From assembly GCA_905233785.1 (NCBI GenBank), contig CAJOCV010000007.1, forward strand, positions 1 through 28,361: DNA of 28,361 nt. The letters are read 5' to 3'. The notes below the pieces were generated by a model. It saw nothing but the letters and a program-made list of their open reading frames with translations. It did no database searches and had not been told where the DNA came from. Shown here in pieces: positions 20,125-27,562 of this stretch. The position numbers and the translations under genes were made by a program. The stretch is from an uncultured Oscillospiraceae bacterium. Its GTDB lineage: Bacteria; Bacillota; Clostridia; Oscillospirales; Oscillospiraceae. Position 1 is the first letter of the stretch, and every line of letters begins with the position of its first letter.

Positions 20125-21651
20125 TCACTCAAAGTAAATGATCTGCGCGTCATCCGCGGAGAGGATCTTCCTCACGGCGCGGCGCTCGCGCATAGCGCTC
20201 TGGACGATGGCGCGAAAGCCCAGCGCCTGGATGGTGATAAGCGGCGTCAGGGCGACGAGGGCGACCACGCCGAAGGCGTAGTCGAGCACCGCATCCGCGC
20301 CGCGCAGGGCGACGCAGGCGCCGATGGTCATGGGCAGGATAAAGCTGCTGGTGAGCGGACCGCTGGCCACGCCGCCGGAATCAAAGGCGATGGCGGTATA
20401 AAGCCGGGGCACAAAAAAGCTCAGCCCGAGGCTCAGCAGGTAGCCGGGGATCAGATAGTAGAGCAGCGAGAAGCCCGCGAGCAGCCGCAGGATGGACAGC
20501 CCGATCGACACGCCTACGCCCACGGAGAGCGCAAGGAGCATCTGCCGCTTTGTGACCGTTCCGTCGGTCACCTCCTCCACCTGGGCGTTCAGGACGTGCA
20601 CAGCGGGCTCGGCCAGCACGACCACCATGCCGAGCACGAAGGCGAATGCAAGCAGCGCCCGCTCGCTATAACCCGCCATGCTCAGCCCGATGCGGTAGCC
20701 GACCGGCATGAAGCCCACCGACACCGCCGTGAGGAAGATCACAAGCCCCGCGAAGGCGAAAACGAGGCCGAACAGGATCTGCATCAGGCGCTGAGCGGGC
20801 AGATGCAGCACGAGAAGCTGCAAAACGCCGAAGAAGGCGATCATCAGCAGCAGGCTCTTGCCCACCTCCCAGGCGGTTTCGCCGAACAGGCGCCCCAAGG
20901 AGGCAAGGCCGCCCGTGAGCGAGTAGTCCGGCACGGGGTAGCTGATTTCGCCCCCGCCGGAAAAAACGCTGAGCAGCAGCACCGCGAGCACGGGGCCGAC
21001 CGAGCAGAGCGCGATCAGGCCGAAGCTGTTCTCCCCGGCGTTCTTGCCGCCCAGGGTCTGGGCGATGCCGACGCCGAGCGCCATGATGAAGGGCACCGTA
21101 ATCGGCCCCGTCGTGACGCCGCCGGAGTCGAAGGCCAGCGGCAAAAAGGCCGCGCCGCCGTTTGACAACAGCAGCGCCGCGAAGGCGAAGAGCAGCATAT
21201 AAAAGAACAGCAGCAGCGCCGTTAGATCGGTGCGCGTGAGGATGCGGAGGATGGCAAGGGCGAGAAAGAGCCCAACGCCGACGCCGACCGTGACGATGAG
21301 CACCGTCGGCTCCACCACGGCGCTGATCTGCCCGGCGAGCACCGAGAGATCCGGCTCCGCCACGGTAATGAGCAGTCCCATCAGAAAACACACGGCAAGC
21401 AGCACCGGGATCCGCTTGGACTTGGTAAGCCCCTCGCCAACATAGCGTCCCATCGGGGTCATGGCGAGGTCGGCGCCGAGGTTAAACAGTCCGATCCCGT
21501 GCACCAGCAGAAGCGCGCTGAGCGTGAAAACTCCGCGCTCGCCCCAGTTGAGCGGCGCGAGCGGCGTGAACGACACCAGCAGCACGATCACCGCCACCGG
21601 CAGCACCGAAAAAAGCGCCTCCTGCAATTTTGCGATCAAAGCCTTGCCCAT
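20125..21651 (-). CDS. DUF1538-type polytopic membrane protein (two internal repeats)
   Basis: This 508-aa protein has about a dozen membrane segments arranged as two homologous halves. Matching signatures are AEPDLSVLAGQI (98-109) with AEPAVHVLNAQV (347-358), AFDSGGVTTGP (173-183) with AFDSGGVASGP (422-432), and LAMTPMGRYVGEGL (62-75) with VGFMPVGYRIGLSM (312-325). Polar signatures conserved in both halves of a membrane protein suggest a transporter or channel, but I know of no proven substrate. The ATG at 21651 has a strong GGGGGG site; the frame is open upstream only as chance read-through across the promoter. The hydrophilic C-terminus (about 485-508) could be a docking tail for the PII-like proteins. 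Confidence 0.85.
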   Translation of the reverse strand: MGKALIAKLQEALFSVLPVAVIVLLVSFTPLAPLNWGERGVFTLSALLLVHGIGLFNLGADLAMTPMGRYVGEGLTKSKRIPVLLAVCFLMGLLITVAEPDLSVLAGQISAVVEPTVLIVTVGVGVGLFLALAILRILTRTDLTALLLFFYMLLFAFAALLLSNGGAAFLPLAFDSGGVTTGPITVPFIMALGVGIAQTLGGKNAGENSFGLIALCSVGPVLAVLLLSVFSGGGEISYPVPDYSLTGGLASLGRLFGETAWEVGKSLLLMIAFFGVLQLLVLHLPAQRLMQILFGLVFAFAGLVIFLTAVSVGFMPVGYRIGLSMAGYSERALLAFAFVLGMVVVLAEPAVHVLNAQVEEVTDGTVTKRQMLLALSVGVGVSIGLSILRLLAGFSLLYYLIPGYLLSLGLSFFVPRLYTAIAFDSGGVASGPLTSSFILPMTIGACVALRGADAVLDYAFGVVALVALTPLITIQALGFRAIVQSAMRERRAVRKILSADDAQIIYFE

Positions 21652-21673
21652 GTCTGTCCCCCCTTTGCTTCCG

Positions 21674-21702
21674 ATTATACCAAAGCACAGGCCGGGAAGC
21701 AA
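21674..21702 (-). promoter_or_regulatory. Extended -10 promoter of the DUF1538/PII operon
   Basis: On the minus strand the -10 box is a perfect TATAAT (21674-21679) preceded by TGG (TGn extended). A partial -35 TTGCTT (21697-21702) is 17 bases away. Predicted start near 21667 leaves a leader of about 16 bases that holds the ribosome site. Confidence 0.75.
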
Positions 21703-22204
21703 GAAAAAAGTGCTTGGCAATTCGGCTTGCGTTCCCTCCGTCACGGTAAGCGCTGAGAAAAACGTCAAGAGCGGTTCCTGCGACACTTTTCGTTCCGATA
21801 CTGGCATTTTTTGCAGGAATCCCATTCGTTTTGCCGGAAAAAGCGGCAAAATCAGAGCGCATATTTTCTTACCCATAAGACTGTAGACAAACCTATGCGG
21901 CAAGGTTTCGATCTGCATGGGGTGATTGTGAAGAGGGATTCGTTTAGTTAAGGATACAAACTCGTATTGTTCTTGTTTGTGATGTAATGATTTCTTATTA
22001 AGAGCAAGTATCGACCCGTGGCCCGAATTCCGGTAGGTTCATTCTTTTGCCTTGGTCAGAACTTGTCGGGGAGTGCCTTCCCCAAACCCAGCAGAACGAC
22101 AGAACTGACCGTTTTTTCACATCCAATTGCGCTTCTTTACCATTTGTTATTCTTAAACAGAAGATTCCACCAAAAGCTAAGGAAAGCTGACACGAGAAAA
22201 CAAA
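21703..22204. other. Non-coding gap of about 500 bases
   Basis: No convincing gene or RNA was seen. Short open frames lack ribosome sites and resemble no family. The right two-thirds are AT-richer than the DUF1538 side and contain the left inverted repeat at 21944-21957. It may be decayed DNA. Confidence 0.5.
21944..21957 (+). repeat. Left 14-bp inverted repeat of the AT-rich segment
   Basis: TTAGTTAAGGATAC here matches the reverse complement of 23199-23212 (TTAATTAAGGATAC) at 13 of 14 positions. The two copies bracket the DUF2089-like gene and the recombinase remnant. Confidence 0.45.
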
Positions 22205-22948
22205 TCATAAGCTGCGCCTATATGATGCCGTCAGCGCAATCTCCCCTCTGCCGTTTGTGGCGATCCCTGCCCACTCAAGCACGGCAGCTAGGATAAACAC
22301 TGGATCAAGCCCAGACTCTCCGGGCTTTTTGCCCATGAAAGTCAGCACGGTTCCTGCGACTGTGGATTCCTCACAGCCCGGTTCGCCCAGTTTGCAGTTT
22401 CGTGCATTTCCCTTTTTTGCTCGATACCCCGGGCTTTTGAGGAGGAGATCAACAATAGCGTCGAAAACCTCATATGAGTACGGAATCAGCTGAGGACAAA
22501 GAAATTCTGTTCCGTTAGGAGACGCTGCGATCTCACGCAATTCACCGCCATATAGCCGGATCATTGCTCGACCGCCGGCCTCTACCAGCTTCGATTTGAT
22601 GATTTCAGATGCTTTTGTGCTATTGTGGTCTACCAAGATACTGCTCACATCCATCTCCTCCAGTTCAGTATGCTCAGGCTCTCCATTTGCGATGCCCAGG
22701 GCAATGAGAAGTTCGTCCAACTTCTTTTTGGCAAGCGGGTATGAGATTCGCAGCTCGCTTTGCAGGTTTTTCAGATTTCCTCGATTGCGTAGAAAAGCCA
22801 TCAAAAATGCAGTCTTTTCCTCGCTGAGTCTGTCAAAGACACTGAGTTCAAAGTTGTTTTTTAGTTCCAACCCACAATCCGGGCAACGTAAAACGGAGAT
22901 TTCCAAATCTGTACGACAGCTGGGGCATTTGTTAATCAGTGTGCTCAT
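22205..22948 (-). CDS. DUF2089-like zinc-ribbon regulator with a C-terminal extension
   Basis: This is a 247-aa protein. A four-cysteine zinc ribbon sits at the start (CPSC at 8-11, CPDCG at 22-26). Next comes a DUF2089-type helical region (about 35-95): FDRLSEEKTAFLMAFLRNRG, NLKNLQSELRISYPLAKKKL, likely a winged helix that binds DNA (family knowledge). The second half (about 110-247) is not part of the short DUF2089 form I know. It contains GTEFLCPQLIPYSYEVFDAI, LLKSPGYRAKKGNARNCKLG and PVFILAAVLEWAGIATNGRG, with a few more cysteines. I do not recognise this domain. The ATG at 22948 follows GAGGTG by 6 bases. Codon use and GC are lower than in neighbouring genes, suggesting transfer. Confidence 0.75.
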   Translation of the reverse strand: MSTLINKCPSCRTDLEISVLRCPDCGLELKNNFELSVFDRLSEEKTAFLMAFLRNRGNLKNLQSELRISYPLAKKKLDELLIALGIANGEPEHTELEEMDVSSILVDHNSTKASEIIKSKLVEAGGRAMIRLYGGELREIAASPNGTEFLCPQLIPYSYEVFDAIVDLLLKSPGYRAKKGNARNCKLGEPGCEESTVAGTVLTFMGKKPGESGLDPVFILAAVLEWAGIATNGRGEIALTASYRRSL

Positions 22949-22967
22949 ATCATTCACCTCTGGACAT

Positions 22968-22996
22968 AAGATAACACGAAAACGACTGCTTGTCAA
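22968..22996 (-). promoter_or_regulatory. SigA-type promoter of the DUF2089-like gene
   Basis: On the minus strand there is a perfect -35 TTGACA (22991-22996), 17 bases, and -10 TATCTT (22968-22973). The predicted start is near 22961, only about 13 bases before the ATG, so the leader is very short. Confidence 0.75.
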
Positions 22997-23055
22997 TACA
23001 AGAACGAAATAATTTTAATTTCTACTTTATAAAAAAGATTATTTTTTTCGTCTAA

Positions 23056-23187
23056 TCACACCGTTCTATTCCAAAACGATCTACTTTGATCGAAGAGATT
23101 GTTATCTATGAAGCAACGGAAGACGACTTCGGCTTCCGGCAGCAGGAAATCGAAATCATCTTCCGTTTTGTTGGCAAGATCGATTAA
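23056..23187 (+). pseudogene. C-terminal remnant of a serine-recombinase-like protein
   Basis: A plus-strand frame opens after a stop at 23053-23055 and ends with TAA at 23185-23187. It encodes STLIEEIVIYEATEDD, then RQQEIEIIFRFVGKID. This pattern (IVxxEA, QxxEIxxxFVGxI) resembles the extreme C-terminus of large serine recombinases (family knowledge; no search done). There is no start codon or ribosome site, so it is a leftover of an integrated element. Confidence 0.45.
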
Positions 23188-23198
23188 AATGGAAAATA

Positions 23199-23212
23199 GT
23201 ATCCTTAATTAA
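23199..23212 (-). repeat. Right 14-bp inverted repeat of the AT-rich segment
   Basis: GTATCCTTAATTAA is the inverted partner of 21944-21957 with one mismatch. It lies 11 bases after the stop of the recombinase remnant. Confidence 0.45.
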
Positions 23213-23255
23213 AGGAAACGGGGGGATGGTAGTCCCCTCTTCACGTTCAACCTAC

Positions 23256-23352
23256 GCAAAAATGGGAACTTTTTCGCAAGTTCCCATTTTTGCCCCTCAA
23301 GCTGTCGACACTTTGCCGACAGCTTGAGGGGGCTGTGAAAAATCACAGCCCC
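23256..23352. repeat. Three adjacent hairpins (terminator-like cluster)
   Basis: Hairpin 1 (23256-23293) pairs GCAAAAATGGGAACTT with its complement around a 6-base loop and has T-runs on both strands, so it can terminate either way. Hairpin 2 (23293-23331) pairs CCCCTCAAGCTGTCG around 9 bases. Hairpin 3 (23329-23352) pairs GGGGCTGTGA around 4 bases. The stems are perfect and neighbouring hairpins share bases. They lie downstream of apbE and at the edge of the AT-rich segment. Confidence 0.7.
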
Positions 23353-23402
23353 TTCCTGAAAGCCCGTTTCTTTCCCGATGGAGAACGAAAGGGATACGCG
23401 AT

Positions 23403-23433
23403 TTCACTTTTCCCTGACCACTGTCCACTGACC
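23403..23433 (-). repeat. 7-bp repeat array forming the 3' end of apbE
   Basis: Four 7-mers in phase (TTCACTT, TTCCCTG, ACCACTG, TCCACTG on the plus strand) cover the last ten codons and the stop of apbE. No second arm or hairpin core of the kind seen in the other elements lies next to it. Confidence 0.65.
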
Positions 23434-24465
23434 CCGATGCCCCTCCGCGGGGCTTGCGCAGTCGGATAGCCCAGCCGTAATGCACACGCTGCCGTTGCGC
23501 AGCACGAATACGGCGTCAAAGTCCGCGCTGTGCGCGCGCCAATAGTCGCAGGCCTTGTCCAGCCCCATGATGTAGAGCGCCGTGGAAAGCCCGTCGCCCA
23601 GCGTGCCGTCCGCTGTCACGACCGTCACCTGTGCAAGCTCGTTTTGCACGGGATAACCCGTTTTCGGATCCATGATATGCTCATAGGTCACGCCGTCCTC
23701 GACGAAGAAGCGCTCGTAGCCGCCGGAGGAGATGACCGCCTTGTCCTTCACCGCGACAACGGCGACGATGCCGCCCGTCTCGGTGTCGGGGTTTCTCACG
23801 CCGATGCGCCAGGCGGAGCCGTCCGGCTTTGCGCCGAGGCACTGGACGTTCCCGCCGAGGCTCACAAGCCCCGAGGTGACGCCCTCTTCCCGATAGATGT
23901 CCATGATACGCTGGGAGGTGTAGCCCTTGGCGATGCCGCCAAGGTCAATGGCCTGCCCCTCTCCCAGGGTGAGCGTTCCGCTTTGCGCATCAAAATCCAG
24001 CCGATCCGCCCCGATCTTCGGCAGCACCTCGTCCAGCTCCGCCTCCGTGGGCACATGATGCTCCCCGCTCGGGAAACCCCAGAGCACCATCAAGGGGTAG
24101 ACCGTGGGATCAAACGCGCCGCCGGTGGAGGCATAGATTTCCAGGGAACGGCGCACGAGAAAGGCTGTGTCCGCGCTCAGTCTTGCGCTCCCCTCCCGAT
24201 TCACGCGGGATACCTCGCTCTCTTCAAGGCCGATGGACAGCAAGGCGTTTAGGCGCTCCACCTCCGCCGCCGCCGCGTCCAGCGCCGCCTCCCGCTTTGC
24301 GCCGTAAGCCGTCAGTTCGATGAGCGTATCCATACTGCTTACATAGCGGTAGCCGCGCGCCGCCGCCTCCGGGTCGGCGGCGGCCTCCGCGGTTTCGCTC
24401 CGCACACCGCAGCCCGGCAGCAGCAGAAGCAGAAGGAGCAGGAAAATACCGATGTTTTGTCTCAT
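23404..24465 (-). CDS. apbE: FAD:protein FMN transferase, lipoprotein
   Basis: This 353-aa ApbE-family enzyme covalently attaches FMN to Thr/Ser of target flavoproteins such as RnfD/RnfG or NqrB/C on the outer membrane face (family knowledge). A lipoprotein signal LLLLLPGC gives Cys19 as the lipidated residue. ApbE motifs are FDPTVYPLMVLWGF, AIDLGGIAKGYTSQRI, the metal-site region SSGGYERFF, HIMDPKTGYPV and the C-terminal ADGTLGDGLSTALYIMG. The ATG at 24465 follows AAGGAAG. It starts 10 bases after the asparaginase gene, so the two are probably co-transcribed. The last nine residues (GQWTVVREK) come from the 7-bp repeat and are unlikely to be native. No flavoprotein target gene is in the window. 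Confidence 0.94.
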   Translation of the reverse strand: MRQNIGIFLLLLLLLLPGCGVRSETAEAAADPEAAARGYRYVSSMDTLIELTAYGAKREAALDAAAAEVERLNALLSIGLEESEVSRVNREGSARLSADTAFLVRRSLEIYASTGGAFDPTVYPLMVLWGFPSGEHHVPTEAELDEVLPKIGADRLDFDAQSGTLTLGEGQAIDLGGIAKGYTSQRIMDIYREEGVTSGLVSLGGNVQCLGAKPDGSAWRIGVRNPDTETGGIVAVVAVKDKAVISSGGYERFFVEDGVTYEHIMDPKTGYPVQNELAQVTVVTADGTLGDGLSTALYIMGLDKACDYWRAHSADFDAVFVLRNGSVCITAGLSDCASPAEGHRGQWTVVREK

Positions 24466-24475
24466 AATTCTTCCT

Positions 24476-25480
24476 TTACACAGTTTCCGGGTGCAGAATA
24501 TCATGCGCAAGCGGCGTATAAAACAGGCGCTGCACCGCCTCGGGTACGCGCGTCTGACCAAGAATCCACATCATTTTGGTGTAGGCGCACTCGGTGGTCA
24601 TATCGTAAGCCTCCAGCACACGGCGGTTCTGTTTAAGCCGGTGGCCGACGCGGTAAACCGACAGATCGGAGCCCTCATTCTGCACCTGTGTGGTCATCAC
24701 GGCAAAGCGCCCACGCGCGGTGTACGCCTCCACGAGCTCGAAAAACGCATTGTCCCCATAGCTTGGGAGACCGCCCACGCCAAAGCACTCGATCACAAGC
24801 GCCTGCTTTCGCTCAAAGGCAAAGCGCAGCAGCTCGATGTCAAAGCCCGGGACGAGCTTGATCAGCCCCACCTCGGTGCTCAGGCGGTCGAAAAAACGCG
24901 TCTCCCCGTTCCCCTCGCACGGAAGGTAGCACAACAGCCTGTGATCCTGCAGGCTCGCCAAGTCCGGGAAGTTGATGCTGGAAAAGGCCGCGAAGCTTTT
25001 GGAGCAGGTCTTCCGCGCGCGCGTGCCAAGGATGACGCGCCCGTTGAACACGATGGATACCCCGGCAAGCTTCTCCGAGCAGGCGCAGACAAAGGCGTCG
25101 GTCAGGTTGGTCTTTGAATCGGTGGAATCAAAATAGATCGGCTTCTGCGCCCCGGTAAAGACGATTGGCTTACGGCTGTTTTGTACCAGATAGGAGATCG
25201 CGGCGGATGTGTAGGCCATAGTATCCGTCCCGTGGCTCACGACGAAGCCATCGTAGCGCTCATAGCTCTCCCGCAGGATGCGGGCGAGCGCTACCCAATG
25301 GGCAGGGGTGATGTTGGTACTGTCCTCGTTGAAGATCGAGACGCAGTCCACATCACAGAGCCGGGAAATAGCCGGGACAAACTGCAGCAGCCTCTCCGGG
25401 CTGACGCCCGGCGTGAGACCGTCCGGCGTCATTTCCGAGGCGATGGTGCCGCCCGTTCCGATCATAAGCACCTTCTTCAA
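24476..25480 (-). CDS. ansA: L-asparaginase, type I (cytoplasmic)
   Basis: This is a 334-aa asparaginase converting L-asparagine to aspartate and ammonia. The first catalytic Thr lies in MIGTGGTIAS at the N-terminus. The second catalytic stretch is VVSHGTDTMAYTSAAISYL, with the Asp/Thr pair. Further family blocks are PIVFTGAQKPI, SKTNLTDAFVCA, NGRVILGTRARK and VIECFGVGGLP. No signal peptide is present, so it is the cytosolic type. The TTG at 25480 is chosen because GGGGGTGAT lies just upstream and the protein then begins MKKVLMIGTGGT as in the family. The frame extends upstream only through repeat DNA. Confidence 0.93.
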   Translation of the reverse strand: MKKVLMIGTGGTIASEMTPDGLTPGVSPERLLQFVPAISRLCDVDCVSIFNEDSTNITPAHWVALARILRESYERYDGFVVSHGTDTMAYTSAAISYLVQNSRKPIVFTGAQKPIYFDSTDSKTNLTDAFVCACSEKLAGVSIVFNGRVILGTRARKTCSKSFAAFSSINFPDLASLQDHRLLCYLPCEGNGETRFFDRLSTEVGLIKLVPGFDIELLRFAFERKQALVIECFGVGGLPSYGDNAFFELVEAYTARGRFAVMTTQVQNEGSDLSVYRVGHRLKQNRRVLEAYDMTTECAYTKMMWILGQTRVPEAVQRLFYTPLAHDILHPETV

Positions 25481-25515
25481 GGGATCACCCCCTTTTTTTA
25501 TTGTACCACAGGAAC

Positions 25516-25640
25516 AAGTGAAAAGTGAATAGTGAAAAGTGAAAAGTTGTGGTGTCCCCTGCGGGGACTTATTACAATCGTCGCGCAGCGACACCATAAT
25601 GATTCACTTTTCACTCTCCACTGGCCACTGGTCACTATTC
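25516..25640. repeat. Composite element: 7-bp arrays flanking two hairpins
   Basis: The left array has AAGTGAA, AAGTGAA, TAGTGAA, AAGTGAA (25516-25543). The core (25546-25602) has hairpin GTCCCC-tgc-GGGGAC and hairpin GTCGC-gca-GCGAC, the whole core closed by TGGTGTC/GACACCA. The right array (25603-25640, plus strand) is TTCACTT, TTCACTC, TCCACTG, GCCACTG, GTCACTA and runs into the stop codon of sigK. It lies between sigK and the asparaginase gene and matches the core at 27628-27685. Confidence 0.75.
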
Positions 25641-26315
25641 GAGCGCCGCTCTCAGCTTCTCGAGCGCCTTCTTTTCGATGCGCGAGATGTAGCTTCTGCT
25701 GATGCCGAGGCGCTGGGCGGTCTCACGCTGGGTCAGTCCCTCGCGCCCCGTGAGCCCATAGCGCAGCCGGATCACCTGCGCCTCCCGCTCATCGAGCCTT
25801 GTCGCCACGCATTCGCGCAGACGCTCACACAGCTCCCGGCTGCCAAGGCGCTCATCAAGATCCTCCTCCTGCGCCAGCACGTCCAGAAAGGACAGATTGC
25901 CGTCCTCGTCCTCGCTCTCCAACGCTTCTGACAGGCTCAACTCCCCCGCCGTCTTGCGCTGGGCGCGAAAGTGCATGAGGATTTCGTTCTCGATGCAGCG
26001 GCTGGCATAGGTGGCAAGGCGCACCCCCTTGTCGGCGCGGTAGCTGTTGACGCCCTTGATCAGGCCGATCGTCCCGATGGAAAGCAGATCCTCCGTGTCC
26101 CCGGTCTGGGCGTAGTATTTCTTCACGATATGGGCAACAAGGCGCATATTGTGCTCGACGAGTCGGTTACGCGCGGCAATGTCCCCCGCCGCCCACTGCT
26201 CGAGCGCCCTGCGCTCCTCCTCGGCGCTCAGCGGCCGGGGATAGGAGCCCCCCGGCGCGATCCGCAGCATCAGAAACAGGCTCCCCGCCAGAAGCCGAAA
26301 CGCATTTTCCAGCAT
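25635..26315 (-). CDS. sigK: Sporulation sigma factor SigK (late mother-cell)
   Basis: This is a 226-aa sigma factor. Residues 1-30 (FRLLAGSLFLMLRIAPGG) form the hydrophobic pro-sequence typical of pro-SigK, removed by SpoIVFB-type proteolysis (family knowledge). Then come PLSAEEERRALEQW, region 2 (NRLVEHNMRLVAHIVKKYY, LLSIGTIGLIKGVNSYRAD, LATYASRCIENEILMHFR) and region 4 (REAQVIRLRYGLTGREGLTQ, LGISRSYISRIEKKALEKLR). It is intact, not split by a skin-type element. GGAGGTGAGAAT precedes the start. The TAG stop sits within the repeat unit TAGTGAC. It supports a spore-forming organism, though no other spore gene is in the window. Confidence 0.93.
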   Translation of the reverse strand: MLENAFRLLAGSLFLMLRIAPGGSYPRPLSAEEERRALEQWAAGDIAARNRLVEHNMRLVAHIVKKYYAQTGDTEDLLSIGTIGLIKGVNSYRADKGVRLATYASRCIENEILMHFRAQRKTAGELSLSEALESEDEDGNLSFLDVLAQEEDLDERLGSRELCERLRECVATRLDEREAQVIRLRYGLTGREGLTQRETAQRLGISRSYISRIEKKALEKLRAALE

Positions 26316-26400
26316 ATTCTCACCTCCCTGACAGCATATTCAGGCAGGGGCTTGCCTCATGCGTAAACACAACAAAAAATGTCGAAACGGAAGACAGTGA

Positions 26401-26429
26401 TTGAAATTTCACCGCTTTTGTGATTTAAT
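26401..26429 (+). promoter_or_regulatory. Candidate promoter of the ABC transporter operon
   Basis: The -35 box is TTGAAA (26401-26406) and the -10 box TTTAAT (26424-26429), with 17 bases between. Predicted start is near 26436, about 28 bases before the ATPase start codon. Confidence 0.5.
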
Positions 26430-26463
26430 GTAAATATCCTTGAATAAACAAAGGGCTGATGTC

Positions 26464-27561
26464 ATGAAAGTTGTATTACAGCATCTTACCAAGAAATTCC
26501 CAAGCCTCCAGAAAAAGGGCGAGGACGTGATTGCCGTCAATGATTTCACCTTTGAAATACCGGACGGGCAGCTCATCGGTCTGCTGGGTCCCTCCGGCTG
26601 CGGCAAGAGCACCACGCTCAACCTGATCAGCGGTCTGGAAACACCCACGAGCGGGCACATCTTCTTCGGCGAGGACGACGTGACCCGGCTCCCGCCCGAG
26701 AACCGCGGCGTGGGGCTCGTGTTCCAGAACTACGCGCTCTATCCGCATCTGACCGTGCGGCAGAACATTCTCTTCCCCCTGCAGAATCTCAAGGGAGCCG
26801 CCCGCCCGAGCAAGGCGGAGATGCTCAAGAGGGCGGAGGAGGCCGCGCGCCTTGTGCAGATCGAGCATCTTCTTGACCGCAAGCCCGCTGAAATGTCCGG
26901 CGGACAGCAACAGCGCGTCGCAATCGCCCGGGCGCTCGTAAAGATGCCGCGCGTGCTGCTGCTGGACGAACCGCTCTCAAACCTCGACGCCCGCCTGCGT
27001 CTGCAGACGCGCGAGGAGATCCGCCGCATCCAGCGCGAGACCGGTATCACCACCATCTTCGTCACCCACGACCAGGAGGAGGCCATGAGCATTTCCGATC
27101 TGATCGTCGTGATGAAGGACGGCGTGGTGCATCAGATCGGAAAGCCCCAGGAGGTCTATGACGAGCCTCGAAACCTCTTTGTCGCCAAATTCCTCGGTAC
27201 CCCGCCCATCAACGTCTTTCACGGCGAAGTGCGCGGCGGCGTGCTGTATATCGGCGAGGACGGCGTGCTGACCGTCAAGGGCGTGAAGGATCAGAAGGTC
27301 TTTGTCGGCGTGCGGCCCGAGGGCTTTGCGCTGCAGCACGCGGGGCCTTTGAGCTGCGCGCTCCAGGCCGTGGAGGTCATGGGCCGGGATCGCAGCGTTG
27401 TCTCCACGCACCCAGCCGCCGTGAGCGGCGTCATCCGCGCCATCATTCCCTCCGACGAGGAGCTGGACACCAAGCACGGCGCCGTGCGCTTCGCGCTCAA
27501 GCCGAACAAGGTACATCTCTTCCATGCCGAGAGCGAGGAGAGGCTCCCGTTTGAGGTGTGA
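26464..27561 (+). CDS. ugpC: ABC transporter ATPase of the UgpC/MsmK/MalK (sugar) type
   Basis: This is a 365-aa ATPase. Walker A is GLLGPSGCGKST, the Q-loop VFQNYALYP, the signature MSGGQQQRVAIARAL, Walker B VLLLDEPLSNLD, the D-loop SNLDARLR and the H-loop VTHDQEEAM. A C-terminal regulatory OB-type domain begins about residue 235 (FLGTPPINVFHGEV, then VFVGVRPEGFAL). This domain is typical of ATPases that power uptake of sugars, glycerol-3-phosphate or related compounds. The ATG at 26464 is chosen; a TTG at 26440 is less likely. It is followed by a permease gene 195 bases downstream, with a repeat element between. Confidence 0.92.
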   Translation: MKVVLQHLTKKFPSLQKKGEDVIAVNDFTFEIPDGQLIGLLGPSGCGKSTTLNLISGLETPTSGHIFFGEDDVTRLPPENRGVGLVFQNYALYPHLTVRQNILFPLQNLKGAARPSKAEMLKRAEEAARLVQIEHLLDRKPAEMSGGQQQRVAIARALVKMPRVLLLDEPLSNLDARLRLQTREEIRRIQRETGITTIFVTHDQEEAMSISDLIVVMKDGVVHQIGKPQEVYDEPRNLFVAKFLGTPPINVFHGEVRGGVLYIGEDGVLTVKGVKDQKVFVGVRPEGFALQHAGPLSCALQAVEVMGRDRSVVSTHPAAVSGVIRAIIPSDEELDTKHGAVRFALKPNKVHLFHAESEERLPFEV

Positions 27562-27562
27562 G

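Noticed and set aside
19528..21165. Long plus-strand His/Gln/Glu-rich frame opposite PII and DUF1538 genes
   Set aside because: It spans three convincing minus-strand genes and has low-complexity antisense composition.
22018..22296. Small plus-strand frame in the gap left of the DUF2089-like gene
   Set aside because: It has no ribosome site or similarity and runs into the antisense of the DUF2089-like gene.
26316..26400. SigE-type promoter upstream of sigK
   Set aside because: sigK is expected to use a mother-cell SigE promoter, but no convincing -35/-10 pair could be picked by eye.
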